Shown here one piece after another: positions 1-8,294 of a stretch of DNA of 38,926 nt; position 1 is the first letter of the stretch, and each line of letters starts with the position of its first letter. The stretch comes from an uncultured Saprospiraceae bacterium. GTDB lineage: Bacteria; Bacteroidota; Bacteroidia; Chitinophagales; Saprospiraceae. The DNA lies in the NCBI GenBank assembly GCA_937928045.1, contig CALFWO010000071.1:1-38926 (forward strand), in the 5' to 3' direction. The position numbers were made by a program, and so were the translations under genes. Below the pieces are notes generated by a model, which was given only the letters and a program-made list of their open reading frames with translations, was not told the DNA's origin and did not search any database.

Positions 1-134
1 AAAGTACTAATTATATTTTTTATGAAAATTTAGTTTTTTTTGGATATCTGGTATACCCTACTATATAAGTGTTTTGTCTAAGGATACAAAATGATAAAAA
101 TATTACATAATTTGAGTTTTTAGAAAATTTTTAA
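1..134. other. AT-rich non-coding left edge
   Basis: This stretch is very rich in A and T, with long T and A runs and no open frame beyond about ten codons. No convincing Bacteroidota promoter (TTTG, about 19 bp, TAnnTTTG) is visible; the closest is a TAATTTG at 108-114 upstream of the lipoprotein gene. It is probably the upstream region of that gene. Confidence 0.4.
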
Positions 135-161
135 TTGGATAAATTTAAAAATAGGTTAAAG

Positions 162-863
162 ATGGATGTTAAATTTATAGTTGCTTTAGTAGCAATTTTT
201 TCCTTTGTTGTATTGGGTTGCCAAGTTAGTCCTAGTTCGAATACGCTTGATTCTCAAAAGCAAACTTCAAATTCTATAATTAGCCAAATAGAAAAAATGG
301 AATTAAATGAGTCTGTTATTAAAGAATTAGAGGATTATTTCATATCCAAAAAAGGAGAAAGACTTAAAGACGAAAAAGGAAATTATTTCAAAAGAGATAA
401 GGGTGGACTAATAAAAGGGGATAGTGCTGTAAGTCTTGTGAATAATTATATTAGATTCATTGATAATTTACCTCATTATAAGTTTCATCAAAAAAAATCG
501 GCTTCAACTTCGGTACATTTTTCATTTTTGGAAATAATCAAATATTTCGATGCAATTAAAACTGAATTAAATAAGAAAAGAGGAAACAATCAAAAGTTGT
601 ATTTTGAAGATATGGGAATGAGATTGTATTTTGGGAAATATAATTCAGACTCATTAAGTTCAACCATTGTAATTAGAGCTTCAGAAGTACAATTGGGTAC
701 ATTTACCGGTAAAATAATAGATGAAGGGGATTTTCCAAATAATTCAAATGAATTGGATGATCTACTATATTTCAATCTTGGAGATTTGTGTCCTAAGAAC
801 TGTCCAGGGGATAAGACACCAGGCCTTTTTCCAATAAGCAGCGAAAGAGGAATGATACATTAA
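162..863 (+). CDS. Hypothetical lipoprotein
   Basis: I do not recognise the family. The frame opens at a TTG at 135, but the ATG at 162 is preferred because it puts a clean lipoprotein signal at the N terminus: Met-Asp-Val-Lys, then a hydrophobic stretch ending VVLGC with the lipobox cysteine at residue 20. The mature protein would be a roughly 210-residue lipid-anchored, Lys/Asn-rich, mostly polar protein with no further membrane segment. A CPKNCPGDKTPG stretch near the C terminus holds two cysteines. The gene lies in a segment much richer in A/T than the rest of the window, and is followed 17 bases later by a membrane protein gene. Together they look like an accessory pair. Confidence 0.6.
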   Translation: MDVKFIVALVAIFSFVVLGCQVSPSSNTLDSQKQTSNSIISQIEKMELNESVIKELEDYFISKKGERLKDEKGNYFKRDKGGLIKGDSAVSLVNNYIRFIDNLPHYKFHQKKSASTSVHFSFLEIIKYFDAIKTELNKKRGNNQKLYFEDMGMRLYFGKYNSDSLSSTIVIRASEVQLGTFTGKIIDEGDFPNNSNELDDLLYFNLGDLCPKNCPGDKTPGLFPISSERGMIH

Positions 864-880
864 GTGTGAATTATTAATTT

Positions 881-1531
881 ATGTTGTTCGAAGTCTATCA
901 GGTCCTTTTGATTGTTAGCTTAATCATTGTATTTTTTACGAGTAATAAAAAATGGGAATATGATCTACCAAAATTTAAAATATTTATAATTGTTGTTTGT
1001 TTGGCGGAATTGATATTTGGAAAATATTTCAAATATTTCCATGGAAATAATTTAATAGTCTTTAATATCTTTTTTATTTTTTGTATTATTTACTACTCAT
1101 ATACCTTTTTAGTTGATAAAATTAATGTTAAGAACAAAAATATATTTGTAGTTCTACTAATTAGTTGGACAATTTTTGCAATATCTAACTTTCTTTGTAT
1201 TCAAGGAGTTTGGAATTTAAATACAATTACATGGTCCTCAGGAATAGTTCTGGTTTTTGGAATAGTTATTAATTATTATTTGACCTTGCTGAAATCTGAA
1301 GAAATATTAGATTTAAGATTCAACGAAAAATTTATTTTAACCATAGGTATTTTGGGTGTTTATTCAACCAGTTTTCCTTTAATAGTTTGGTTGAATAAAA
1401 TACATGCTTCCAATTCTTTTATTATTACAACGCAATTAAATTTGGTGAAATTCGGAAATATTATATTAGCCACCAGTTACCTATACATCGCCTTATGTCC
1501 GATCCTGAAGCAGCACTGGTCCAAAAAATAA
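881..1531 (+). CDS. Hypothetical polytopic membrane protein
   Basis: Unrecognised 216-residue integral membrane protein. About six or seven hydrophobic segments can be seen (around residues 5-19, 29-45, 57-77, 88-108, 116-135, 150-169 and 188-207), separated by short loops rich in Lys and Asn. No catalytic or ligand motif stands out. Local GC is about 23-25% in the lines counted, clearly below the downstream genes. Its last 37 bases overlap the start of the histidine kinase gene in another frame, so the two may be translationally coupled. It could act as a membrane sensor partner for that kinase, but this is inference from position only. Confidence 0.55.
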   Translation: MLFEVYQVLLIVSLIIVFFTSNKKWEYDLPKFKIFIIVVCLAELIFGKYFKYFHGNNLIVFNIFFIFCIIYYSYTFLVDKINVKNKNIFVVLLISWTIFAISNFLCIQGVWNLNTITWSSGIVLVFGIVINYYLTLLKSEEILDLRFNEKFILTIGILGVYSTSFPLIVWLNKIHASNSFIITTQLNLVKFGNIILATSYLYIALCPILKQHWSKK

Positions 1532-2253
1532 TCTACACCTCATTCTTCGTTCCGCTAATACTTAGTGGAGTCCTAGTCTGGTTTATCGTTTTCTATCAAC
1601 GCAAACGGAATGAGGCTTTGTTGAGAGAAAAAGATCTGATCATTAAAAGACAAAACGCGCTGGAACTCGAACGCACGCGCATCGCCTCCGAAATGCATGA
1701 CGACATTGGCGGGGGACTCACTTCTATCAAATTCCTGTCTCAAAAACTCCTCAGAAAGATCGATGGAGATCAAAACAAACTGCAAGCTCAAAAGATTGTC
1801 TCGCAAGCCCAGGAGCTCGTTGGGAATATGTCTGAAATTATCTGGGCCATGAATGCTGGCTTTGATACCGTCCAAAGTTTGATTGCTTATGTTAGGCATT
1901 ATACTTTTGATCTCTTCGAGGATCATGAGATCAAGGTAAATTTTATGGTCAAAGGGGAGACTGATGATGTTGCATTAACAGGGGAGCGCCGGCGGAATAT
2001 TTTCCTAGTTCTGAAAGAAGCCTTGCACAATATTATCAAGCATGCGAACTGTGGTCAAGTGGATATTCAATTCAATATTTCTGAAAATCAACTTGAACTC
2101 TTTATTGCCGATGATGGTCAGGGTATGCTTAAAGAACTTTCAGAAGTTGGAAATGGTTTGGGCAATATGAGAAAGAGAATTGGATCAATGAATGGGGTAT
2201 TTAATTTTGAGCAGGCCAATGGATTTTCGATCAGGTGTACAATTCCATTGTAA
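1495..2253 (+). CDS. Sensor histidine kinase, HisKA_3/NarX type
   Basis: This 252-residue kinase would autophosphorylate and signal to the response regulator encoded just downstream. It has one transmembrane segment (about residues 14-34), a short coiled linker, and the HisKA_3 dimerisation box ERTRIASEMHDDIGGGLTSI with the phospho-acceptor His68. A GHKL ATPase domain follows, with an N box (EALHNIIKHA), a G1 box (DDGQG) and a G2 box (GNGLGNMRKRI). Bacteroidota kinases of this type usually carry a large periplasmic sensor; here nothing precedes the membrane helix. The ATG at 1495 lies inside the 3' end of the upstream membrane protein gene. Local GC jumps to about 40-50% right at this start, suggesting a junction between two DNA segments. 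Confidence 0.85.
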   Translation: MSDPEAALVQKIIYTSFFVPLILSGVLVWFIVFYQRKRNEALLREKDLIIKRQNALELERTRIASEMHDDIGGGLTSIKFLSQKLLRKIDGDQNKLQAQKIVSQAQELVGNMSEIIWAMNAGFDTVQSLIAYVRHYTFDLFEDHEIKVNFMVKGETDDVALTGERRRNIFLVLKEALHNIIKHANCGQVDIQFNISENQLELFIADDGQGMLKELSEVGNGLGNMRKRIGSMNGVFNFEQANGFSIRCTIPL

Positions 2254-2345
2254 GTATCTGTATAACAAAAGTTATAGTTGAAAATCGAATAGCATGACAT
2301 AAATTGTGGCAAGTAAATCCCGTTCTAAACTATTTTGAAAATAAC

Positions 2346-2993
2346 ATGAATCAAAAGGAAACGAATATATCGGTAGCCATCATAGAAGACCTTAAGGAGG
2401 TAGCCTTGGAACTTAAGGAATTATTCAATGAAGCCGGAGGAATTCAATGTAATCAAGTTTATTTCAATGCAGAGGATGCCATTCATTTTTTAGCAAAGCA
2501 TCCTGTGGATATTGTCCTCTCTGATATTGGTTTACCCAAGGCGGATGGAATCACTGCCATAGAAGCTATTGGGAAATCCTGCCCCAATTCGCTATTTTGC
2601 ATGTTTACGGTCTTTGAAGACAATGAAAAGATATTCAACTCCTTAAAGGCAGGAGCCAAAGGTTACATTCTCAAAAATTCTTCGCCTGATAAAATCGTTC
2701 AGGCCATCAGAGAATTATACAACGGTGGTTCTCCAATGAATCCTGAAATCGCCCGAAAAGTAATTGATGCTTTTTCACTAAATCCTAAGACCGCTAACAG
2801 CAAACCTAGGTTGCCTCTAACCAAACGTGAATTTGAACTATTAGAATTACTCTCCAAAGGATTATTGTACAAAGAAATAGCTTTGGAGCTTTCAATTACT
2901 GTGGGAACGGTCAAACAGCATATCCATAAAATCTATCATAAACTCCAAGTGAATAATAAAACCGAAGCAATTAATAAATATTTAGATCGGTGA
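2346..2993 (+). CDS. Response regulator, NarL/FixJ (LuxR HTH) family
   Basis: This is the likely partner of the preceding kinase: a 215-residue receiver plus DNA-binding transcription regulator. The receiver domain (about residues 8-125) has the acidic pocket (IIED), the phospho-acceptor Asp60 in VLSDIGLP, the switch Thr in FTVFED and the conserved Lys in GYILKN. The C-terminal LuxR-type helix-turn-helix reads LTKREFELLELLSKGLLYKEIA, then a recognition helix in VGTVKQHIHKIYHKL. A TTG at 2304 is a possible earlier start, but the ATG at 2346 begins close to the receiver domain as in the family. It is convergent with the serine hydrolase gene, 22 bases apart, with no obvious terminator between. 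Confidence 0.88.
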   Translation: MNQKETNISVAIIEDLKEVALELKELFNEAGGIQCNQVYFNAEDAIHFLAKHPVDIVLSDIGLPKADGITAIEAIGKSCPNSLFCMFTVFEDNEKIFNSLKAGAKGYILKNSSPDKIVQAIRELYNGGSPMNPEIARKVIDAFSLNPKTANSKPRLPLTKREFELLELLSKGLLYKEIALELSITVGTVKQHIHKIYHKLQVNNKTEAINKYLDR

Positions 2994-3015
2994 CGATCAA
3001 TGTTTTCTCCTTAAC

Positions 3016-4281
3016 TTAATTTTCGAGGTATCTATAAACTTCCGTTTGAATTCTAGGTCGGATGTCAAGTCGATACAATTCGCGATTTTTGCGACTGGGA
3101 TAAACACGATTGCTTAAAAAGATGACCAGTATATCTGATTCCGGATCCGCCCAAACAAAAGTACCAGTAAATCCACTATGTCCATAACTGTCAGGACTAG
3201 CAGCTTCAGCTACATGGCTTTTACCGGCTATGTATTCAATCAATGGTTTGTCAAATCCAAGACCTCTGCGATTTCCAGTTTTACAATATTGGCATTTCGT
3301 AAACTCATAAATTGCTGCAGAATCAATGATTGTTTTTCCTTCATACACTCCATCATCTAAGTACAGTTGAAACAATTTCGCTAAGTCTTCTGCATTGCTA
3401 AATAAACCCGCATTGCAAGAAATACCATCTAACATCGCTGCAGCTTCATCATGTACCGTACCGTGCACCAATTGCTTCCGAAATAATGAATCATATTCCG
3501 TTGGAATTATCTGTGAAGCGGGAAATTTATTGGCCGGTTGATAGACCATTTTATTAATGCCAATAGGATTGAAAATTTCATCTTGGAGATACTCTTCAAA
3601 ATTTTCACCGGTTATAGCTTCTATAATATCTGGTAATATTTGAAAAAATAATCCTGAATATTTATACTTAGGGTTTTTTTCTACCGGTGAATCTTTTATA
3701 TAACCCATCATGCGCTCCTTGTATTTTCTGTGTAAGAATAGTTGGTCAGTAATTTTTATGGTGAATCGTTTGTTGCCATTTTTTTTAAAGGTTTTTCGAT
3801 AGAATTTACCATTCTTATTTAATGTCTTCAACCAATATATGATATAAGGTTCTAGACCTGCTTGATGGGCTAATATTTCTCTTATCTCTAGATTCGATTT
3901 GTTGGAGCCTTCAAACCATGGAGCATATTTGACTAGTCGATCATTTAGGTCGATTTTGCCTTCTCCAAATAATTTCATTAATATCGGAAGTCCGGAACTG
4001 ACTTTAGTGATGGAGGCTAAATCATACAAGTCACCATTTTTGACTTGCCTTATCGAGTCATAAGTATGAAACCCATAGCTCTTGGAAAGGAGCGTGATGC
4101 CATCTTTAGCAATTAAAACTTGCGTTCCTGGAAAAGCTTTTTTGGTTAATCCTTCTTGAACAATTTTATCTATAGAAATCTCTAAAGAATCAATATTTGT
4201 AAGTTGGCCAAATAGTGTAGAACTATTGATAAATAGTACAATTATAAGAGTCAAATGTTTAAAATAAAACTTTCTTATCAC
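3016..4281 (-). CDS. Serine hydrolase, beta-lactamase/DD-peptidase-like
   Basis: Exported penicillin-binding-protein-like serine hydrolase (class C beta-lactamase fold, about 421 residues). An N-terminal signal or anchor (residues 8-26, hydrophobic, ending TLFGQ) is followed by the SxxK motif S90-I-T-K93 in DLASITKVSSG. A YxN-like YSG follows at 208-210, and the KTG-equivalent is HSG in YGHSGFTGT. Such proteins hydrolyse peptidoglycan-like amides or esters; the substrate cannot be read here. The frame runs on upstream to 4614 but there it overlaps the zinc-ribbon gene. I choose the GTG at 4281, two bases after that gene's stop and preceded by AAAGGA, because the signal peptide begins there. 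It is probably translationally coupled to the upstream gene. Confidence 0.82.
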   Translation of the reverse strand: MIRKFYFKHLTLIIVLFINSSTLFGQLTNIDSLEISIDKIVQEGLTKKAFPGTQVLIAKDGITLLSKSYGFHTYDSIRQVKNGDLYDLASITKVSSGLPILMKLFGEGKIDLNDRLVKYAPWFEGSNKSNLEIREILAHQAGLEPYIIYWLKTLNKNGKFYRKTFKKNGNKRFTIKITDQLFLHRKYKERMMGYIKDSPVEKNPKYKYSGLFFQILPDIIEAITGENFEEYLQDEIFNPIGINKMVYQPANKFPASQIIPTEYDSLFRKQLVHGTVHDEAAAMLDGISCNAGLFSNAEDLAKLFQLYLDDGVYEGKTIIDSAAIYEFTKCQYCKTGNRRGLGFDKPLIEYIAGKSHVAEAASPDSYGHSGFTGTFVWADPESDILVIFLSNRVYPSRKNRELYRLDIRPRIQTEVYRYLEN

Positions 4282-4283
4282 CT

Positions 4284-5144
4284 TTATCCTTTTAATGAAC
4301 CGACTACAACTCCAAATAGAAAAATCAATGCAAATGGAATCAATGCAATCCCAACAAACTTGAAGAACTTTACGATGGACTGTCCAAGGTTTAGTTGGTA
4401 TAGCCGGGCAAATACATGAGAATAATATACAACAGTGAAAATCATGGCAACGAAATATACCAGCGGGTGTGTGACCAGGCTTAAAAGAAAAAATAGGGTA
4501 GTCCCGTAAAAAGTTATTCCCTGTATGTAAGCGTTGAATGTCAGATGTTCTGCAAAGTTGTAGGGCTTTCCAAAAACTAAGAAGGAGACAAAGCTGTAAA
4601 AGGGAATTAAGCAAAAAGTAAGTAGGTTAAAATATTTTAAACTTGTTCTTTGGCCTTTTTCAATATTAGTCATTGATTTTTTCCTATATGCTTCGGCATC
4701 AAACGGTTCTATTGCTAAACTATCAATTGCAGAGGAAGATAGGCCCTCAACTTTTTTATCATATTTTTTTTGTTGACTATTGACATCTGCTTCAACAGTG
4801 TATGCGTTAAGAGTGGCACTTATCTTCACAAAATCATCACTGAAGAAATTGAAGAATATAATTGCCAAAGTTGCTGCTATAGTTAAAAATGTTAAAGGGT
4901 GTAAGTATCTTTTCCGAACCCCGGAAACGAAAGCGCTCAGAACTTCTTGAGGTCGAGATAGCATATCTTTGACAGTTCTTAAGTAAGTGCTGTCTAAACC
5001 AAATACCTTGGAGCCAACATCGTTTAGTATTTGTTTGATGGACAATCTTTGGCCTATAATTTTGCCGCCACACTGATCGCAAAAATTTGAATTTTCTGGA
5101 AGAGAACTATTACAATTTTTACAGTTCTTTTTAATCACAGACAT
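4284..5144 (-). CDS. Zinc-ribbon membrane protein, DUF3667-like
   Basis: A 286-residue protein with an N-terminal zinc ribbon (Cys8, Cys11, Cys22 and Cys25 in CKNC...CDQCG) followed by a juxtamembrane block matching my memory of DUF3667 (YLRTVKDMLSRPQEVLSAF, then RKRYLHPLTFL). About five hydrophobic segments follow (around 90-108, 175-193, 203-222, 226-246 and 260-283). A hydrophilic 60-residue loop rich in Lys, Asp and Ser separates the first from the rest. The molecular function of this family is not known to me. It is the first gene of a two-gene minus-strand unit with the serine hydrolase, whose start lies two bases after its stop. Confidence 0.72.
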   Translation of the reverse strand: MSVIKKNCKNCNSSLPENSNFCDQCGGKIIGQRLSIKQILNDVGSKVFGLDSTYLRTVKDMLSRPQEVLSAFVSGVRKRYLHPLTFLTIAATLAIIFFNFFSDDFVKISATLNAYTVEADVNSQQKKYDKKVEGLSSSAIDSLAIEPFDAEAYRKKSMTNIEKGQRTSLKYFNLLTFCLIPFYSFVSFLVFGKPYNFAEHLTFNAYIQGITFYGTTLFFLLSLVTHPLVYFVAMIFTVVYYSHVFARLYQLNLGQSIVKFFKFVGIALIPFALIFLFGVVVGSLKG

Positions 5145-5315
5145 TGAATTTAGGATTTAAGCTTTCTTTTTTGAAATGTACCGTTTATTATTCTAAATTT
5201 AGATCATCGAATGATAAATTTTGATTTCTAATTTATTTGATTGCTCAAAAATGGATTGTTGTAAGTATTTGATGAGCTTAATTTTGATTGCGTTTTATTT
5301 TAAATAATTTATGAT

Positions 5316-5786
5316 ATGGAGCAAATTAGATTTACGATTAACGGTGTTCCGAAAGAAATGCAAGTTGAAGGACAAACTCCTTTGCTTTGGGTGATTAGAG
5401 ACCTGCTAGATTTAAAAGGTACAAAATTTGGATGTGGGAAAGCAGCCTGTGGGGCTTGTACTATTCTAGTTGATGGAATGCAAGTGCGATCTTGTTCGTT
5501 TACGGCCCAAATGGCTCAGGATAAGGTAATCACCACCATCGAAGGTTTAGGGAATCAGGAAAGTTTACATCCTATTCAGCAAGCATGGATTGAAGAAGTC
5601 GTTCCTCAATGTGGTTATTGTCAGCCAGGTTTCATGATGGCTACGGCGGCCCTGCTTAATGAAAATCCAAATCCAACGGATGAAGATATTGATGATAGTA
5701 TTAGCAATGTTTGTCGTTGTGGTACTTATTATAGAATGAGAAAAGCGATACACCGTGCAGCCGAATTAATGAACACCAATTCTTAA
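5316..5786 (+). CDS. (2Fe-2S) subunit of molybdenum hydroxylase, IorA-like
   Basis: Small iron-sulfur subunit (156 residues, full length for the family) of a xanthine dehydrogenase-type enzyme such as isoquinoline 1-oxidoreductase or an aldehyde oxidoreductase. The plant-ferredoxin-like cluster uses Cys40, Cys45, Cys48 and Cys60 (GCGKAACGAC...RSC). The second, helical-domain cluster uses Cys99, Cys102, Cys133 and Cys135 (QCGYC...CRCG). It passes electrons from the molybdenum centre of the partner encoded 11 bases downstream to an unknown acceptor. It has no signal peptide; export would have to be by piggy-back on the Tat-signalled large subunit. The substrate cannot be told from sequence. Confidence 0.9.
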   Translation: MEQIRFTINGVPKEMQVEGQTPLLWVIRDLLDLKGTKFGCGKAACGACTILVDGMQVRSCSFTAQMAQDKVITTIEGLGNQESLHPIQQAWIEEVVPQCGYCQPGFMMATAALLNENPNPTDEDIDDSISNVCRCGTYYRMRKAIHRAAELMNTNS

Positions 5787-5797
5787 ATATTAGGATA

Positions 5798-7990
5798 ATG
5801 GCAAATAACAAAAGTAACGAGAAAGAAAAGCAAGGAAAAAAGAAGTTTTCTAGAAGGAAATTCTTAGTGAGATCCGGAATTGGAGTTGGTGTAGCTTTGG
5901 GCGTGGGTTATTTGACTCGTCCCATTTGGCGCAGAGCCATTGCACATGCAGTTGATACTGCGGAAGCCATGTACTTGGGAGATACAAAAACGCCACCTAT
6001 TTGGTTTAACATTACTCCAGACAATAGAATTATCCTACACAGCCCGAAAGTTGAAATGGGTCAAGGTACCTTTACTGGAATGGCGCAAATGGCCGCAGAA
6101 GAATTGGAAGTGGATATGGAAAAAATTGAGGTAATCCATGCTGCATCTGAATCCGGAAACTTAGATAGTTTTGCGACTGGCGGAAGTACTTCAATTGCGA
6201 GTCTTTGGATACCACTTAGGGAATTGGCCGCTACCATGAGAGAAATGTTAAAGCAGGAAGCTAGTGTCATCCTTGGAACATCAGTAGAAAAACTTTCCAT
6301 TTCTAATGGAATTATATCTGGCGGAGGACAATCAATTTCTTATGGCGATGTTGCTGGTAAAGTTAAAGAATGGACTATTCCAGATGTACCACTTTTGAAA
6401 GATCGAAGTTCTTTTAAACATATTGGTAAGCCCCTTCCTAGAGTTGATTTAAAACAGAAAGTCTTTGGTGCTCCAATTTTTGGAATGGATGCGTCAATGC
6501 CTGATATGCTTTATGGCGCAGTTGTTAGACCGGATAAAATCGGAGCTACTTATGTCGATGCCGATATTTCTGAAGCTGAAGGAATGGCTGGGGTTGTGAA
6601 AATCGTACAAGAAAAAGACTTTGTTGGAGTTGTTGCCACTTCTTGGACGGCAGCACATAATGCTAAAGAAGCCATTAAGGCCAATTGGCAAATTGATAGA
6701 GAATGGCAATTGAAAGATATTGAATCAATGATCGAAGTGGGAAAAGGAGATCCAATAGTGATTCAAAAAACAGGCAATGCAAAAAGAGTATTGAAGAATG
6801 AAGAGGATGTAATTATTGCTGAATTCAAAAGCCCAATTGGAGCTCATGCACAAATTGAACCTTCAGGTTCACTGGCATATGTCGAAGACGATAAAGTAAC
6901 GGTAATGATTCCAACCCAAGTCGTCAAAATTACAAGGAAAGAAGTTGCTGATCGACTGGGAATAAAAGTTGATAAAGTGAATATTATTCCAACATTTTTA
7001 GGAGGCGGATTCGGTAGACGTTTGCATACACCAAATGCTATTCAGGCGGCGGTATTGTCAAAAGCAGTAGGAAAACCAGTAAAATGTTTTTTTACTAGAA
7101 AAGAAGAATTTCAAAAAGATACTTTTCGACCACCAACACATCATGTTCTTAAGGCAAAGTTGAATGATCAGGGATTAATAAAAGCAATAGAGCATAATAT
7201 TTCAAGTGGAGATGTCATGTTTGGATCGGCTTTGGTTCCGGGAATTGCCGAACCGATCGTTGGAGCTGATGTTGGAGCTTGGCGAGGTGGAATGATTCAG
7301 TACCGCAGAATTCCAAACTTTAGAGCAGTATCCTGGCGGGTAAAATTGCCTTTTGCGACCAGTTGGTGGCGAAGCTTAGGACTACTGGCAAACACTTTTG
7401 CAATTGAAAGTTTCATGGATGAATTGGCTCTGAAAGCAAAAATGAGTCCTGTCGATTTTAGGTTGGCCCAAATTCAAGATGACAAACCAGGAAATAGATT
7501 AAAAAAAGTAATAGAAACAGCGGCAAAGGCTTCTGGATATAGGGATGAAATAATTGACAATAGAGCTATGGGATTTGCCGCATCAACTGATGCCAATACG
7601 CCCTGTGCTCAAGTGGCTGAGGTATCTATTGAAGATGGAGAAATTAAAGTTCATAAAGTCACTTGCGTGATGGATCCGGGGATTTCTGTAAACCCAGATC
7701 AGGTCAAAGCCCAGTGCGAAGGTTCCATTATTATGGGAATGAGTGCCATACTTTTTGAAAGTATGACCGTCAGGGATAATGAACTGAGCCCTATCATTTA
7801 CGGCCCATATGAAATGGCATTGATGCGCAATGCACCGAAAGAAATTGATGTGATTTTATTGGAAAATGATGATAAACCTGGAGCAGTAGGAGAGCCACCA
7901 TTGGGTCCTATTGGTGCTGCTATAGCAAATGCCGTATTTAAGTTAACCGGAAAACGTCCAAGGTCATTTCCAATTTCGATAGATGCTTAA
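5798..7990 (+). CDS. Molybdopterin-binding subunit, IorB-like, Tat-exported
   Basis: Large catalytic subunit (730 residues) of a xanthine dehydrogenase-family molybdenum hydroxylase. The N terminus has a twin-arginine signal, SRRKFLV (residues 18-24), followed by a glycine/valine-rich hydrophobic stretch, so the enzyme should act in the periplasm. The cofactor-binding motif GGGFGRR is near residue 402, and the expected catalytic glutamate is Glu699 in GEPPLGPIG. Size and architecture match isoquinoline 1-oxidoreductase beta or membrane aldehyde dehydrogenase types, which lack an FAD subunit. Those enzymes often pass electrons to cytochrome c, but no cytochrome or XdhC-like maturation gene is nearby. 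The actual substrate is unknown. Confidence 0.88.
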   Translation: MANNKSNEKEKQGKKKFSRRKFLVRSGIGVGVALGVGYLTRPIWRRAIAHAVDTAEAMYLGDTKTPPIWFNITPDNRIILHSPKVEMGQGTFTGMAQMAAEELEVDMEKIEVIHAASESGNLDSFATGGSTSIASLWIPLRELAATMREMLKQEASVILGTSVEKLSISNGIISGGGQSISYGDVAGKVKEWTIPDVPLLKDRSSFKHIGKPLPRVDLKQKVFGAPIFGMDASMPDMLYGAVVRPDKIGATYVDADISEAEGMAGVVKIVQEKDFVGVVATSWTAAHNAKEAIKANWQIDREWQLKDIESMIEVGKGDPIVIQKTGNAKRVLKNEEDVIIAEFKSPIGAHAQIEPSGSLAYVEDDKVTVMIPTQVVKITRKEVADRLGIKVDKVNIIPTFLGGGFGRRLHTPNAIQAAVLSKAVGKPVKCFFTRKEEFQKDTFRPPTHHVLKAKLNDQGLIKAIEHNISSGDVMFGSALVPGIAEPIVGADVGAWRGGMIQYRRIPNFRAVSWRVKLPFATSWWRSLGLLANTFAIESFMDELALKAKMSPVDFRLAQIQDDKPGNRLKKVIETAAKASGYRDEIIDNRAMGFAASTDANTPCAQVAEVSIEDGEIKVHKVTCVMDPGISVNPDQVKAQCEGSIIMGMSAILFESMTVRDNELSPIIYGPYEMALMRNAPKEIDVILLENDDKPGAVGEPPLGPIGAAIANAVFKLTGKRPRSFPISIDA

Positions 7991-8249
7991 AACTTTGGCG
8001 AACCGAACAAGTTCCTCTACACCATTACATCATTTGCAACAATTTCTATTTCTTTATTTGATGAAAAAAATAACCAAGGTAAGGAGCGTAAAACACTTAT
8101 TGGTTGAAGGTTGAAGTCGGTAGGTAAGACTGCCTGCGTGCAGATAGGCTTTAAGAATTTTAACCTTTTTCTTTATTGTTTTGATGACAAAAAGGAAAAA
8201 GCGATATCCCTGCAAGAAAAAATTCTAAAACAATAGTTTAACTAAAAGA
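7991..8249. other. Non-coding, structured intergenic region
   Basis: No credible gene is present between the molybdenum hydroxylase and the terminator. The sequence has several self-complementary pieces: AGAATTTT at 8154-8161 with AAAATTCT at 8219-8226; CCTTTTT at 8164-8170 with AAAAAGG at 8189-8195; and ATTGTTTT at 8175-8182 with AAAACAAT at 8227-8234. Some of these pairings compete. A GC-rich patch, TGCCTGCGTGCAGATAGGC at 8131-8149, stands out in the AT-rich setting and resembles dispersed CCTG-rich intergenic repeats I associate with Bacteroidota. It could be a degraded repeat element or a small RNA. Confidence 0.3.
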
Positions 8250-8250
8250 A

Positions 8251-8287
8251 AAACGGGTGTTGCTGAAAATGCAACACCCGTTTTTTA
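8251..8287. terminator. Bidirectional intrinsic terminator
   Basis: A perfect 11-bp stem, ACGGGTGTTGC (8253-8263) and GCAACACCCGT (8271-8281), encloses the loop TGAAAAT. An A run lies on the left and a T run on the right, so it can terminate both the molybdenum hydroxylase operon (plus) and the DUF937-OmpA gene (minus), which converge here. Confidence 0.9.
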
Positions 8288-8294
8288 TAAGCTA

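Noticed and set aside
1573-1926. 117-codon minus-strand frame inside the histidine kinase gene
   Set aside because: Lies opposite the conserved HisKA_3 and ATPase region; no independent support.
4282-4614. N-terminal extension of the serine hydrolase frame (111 extra codons)
   Set aside because: It overlaps the zinc-ribbon membrane protein gene in another frame, is unusually Cys/Trp-rich and unlike the family; a signal peptide begins exactly at the GTG at 4281.
8183-8227. 14-codon frame rich in Lys (MTKRKKRYPCKKKF)
   Set aside because: Too short, no ribosome binding site, and lies inside the self-complementary intergenic region.
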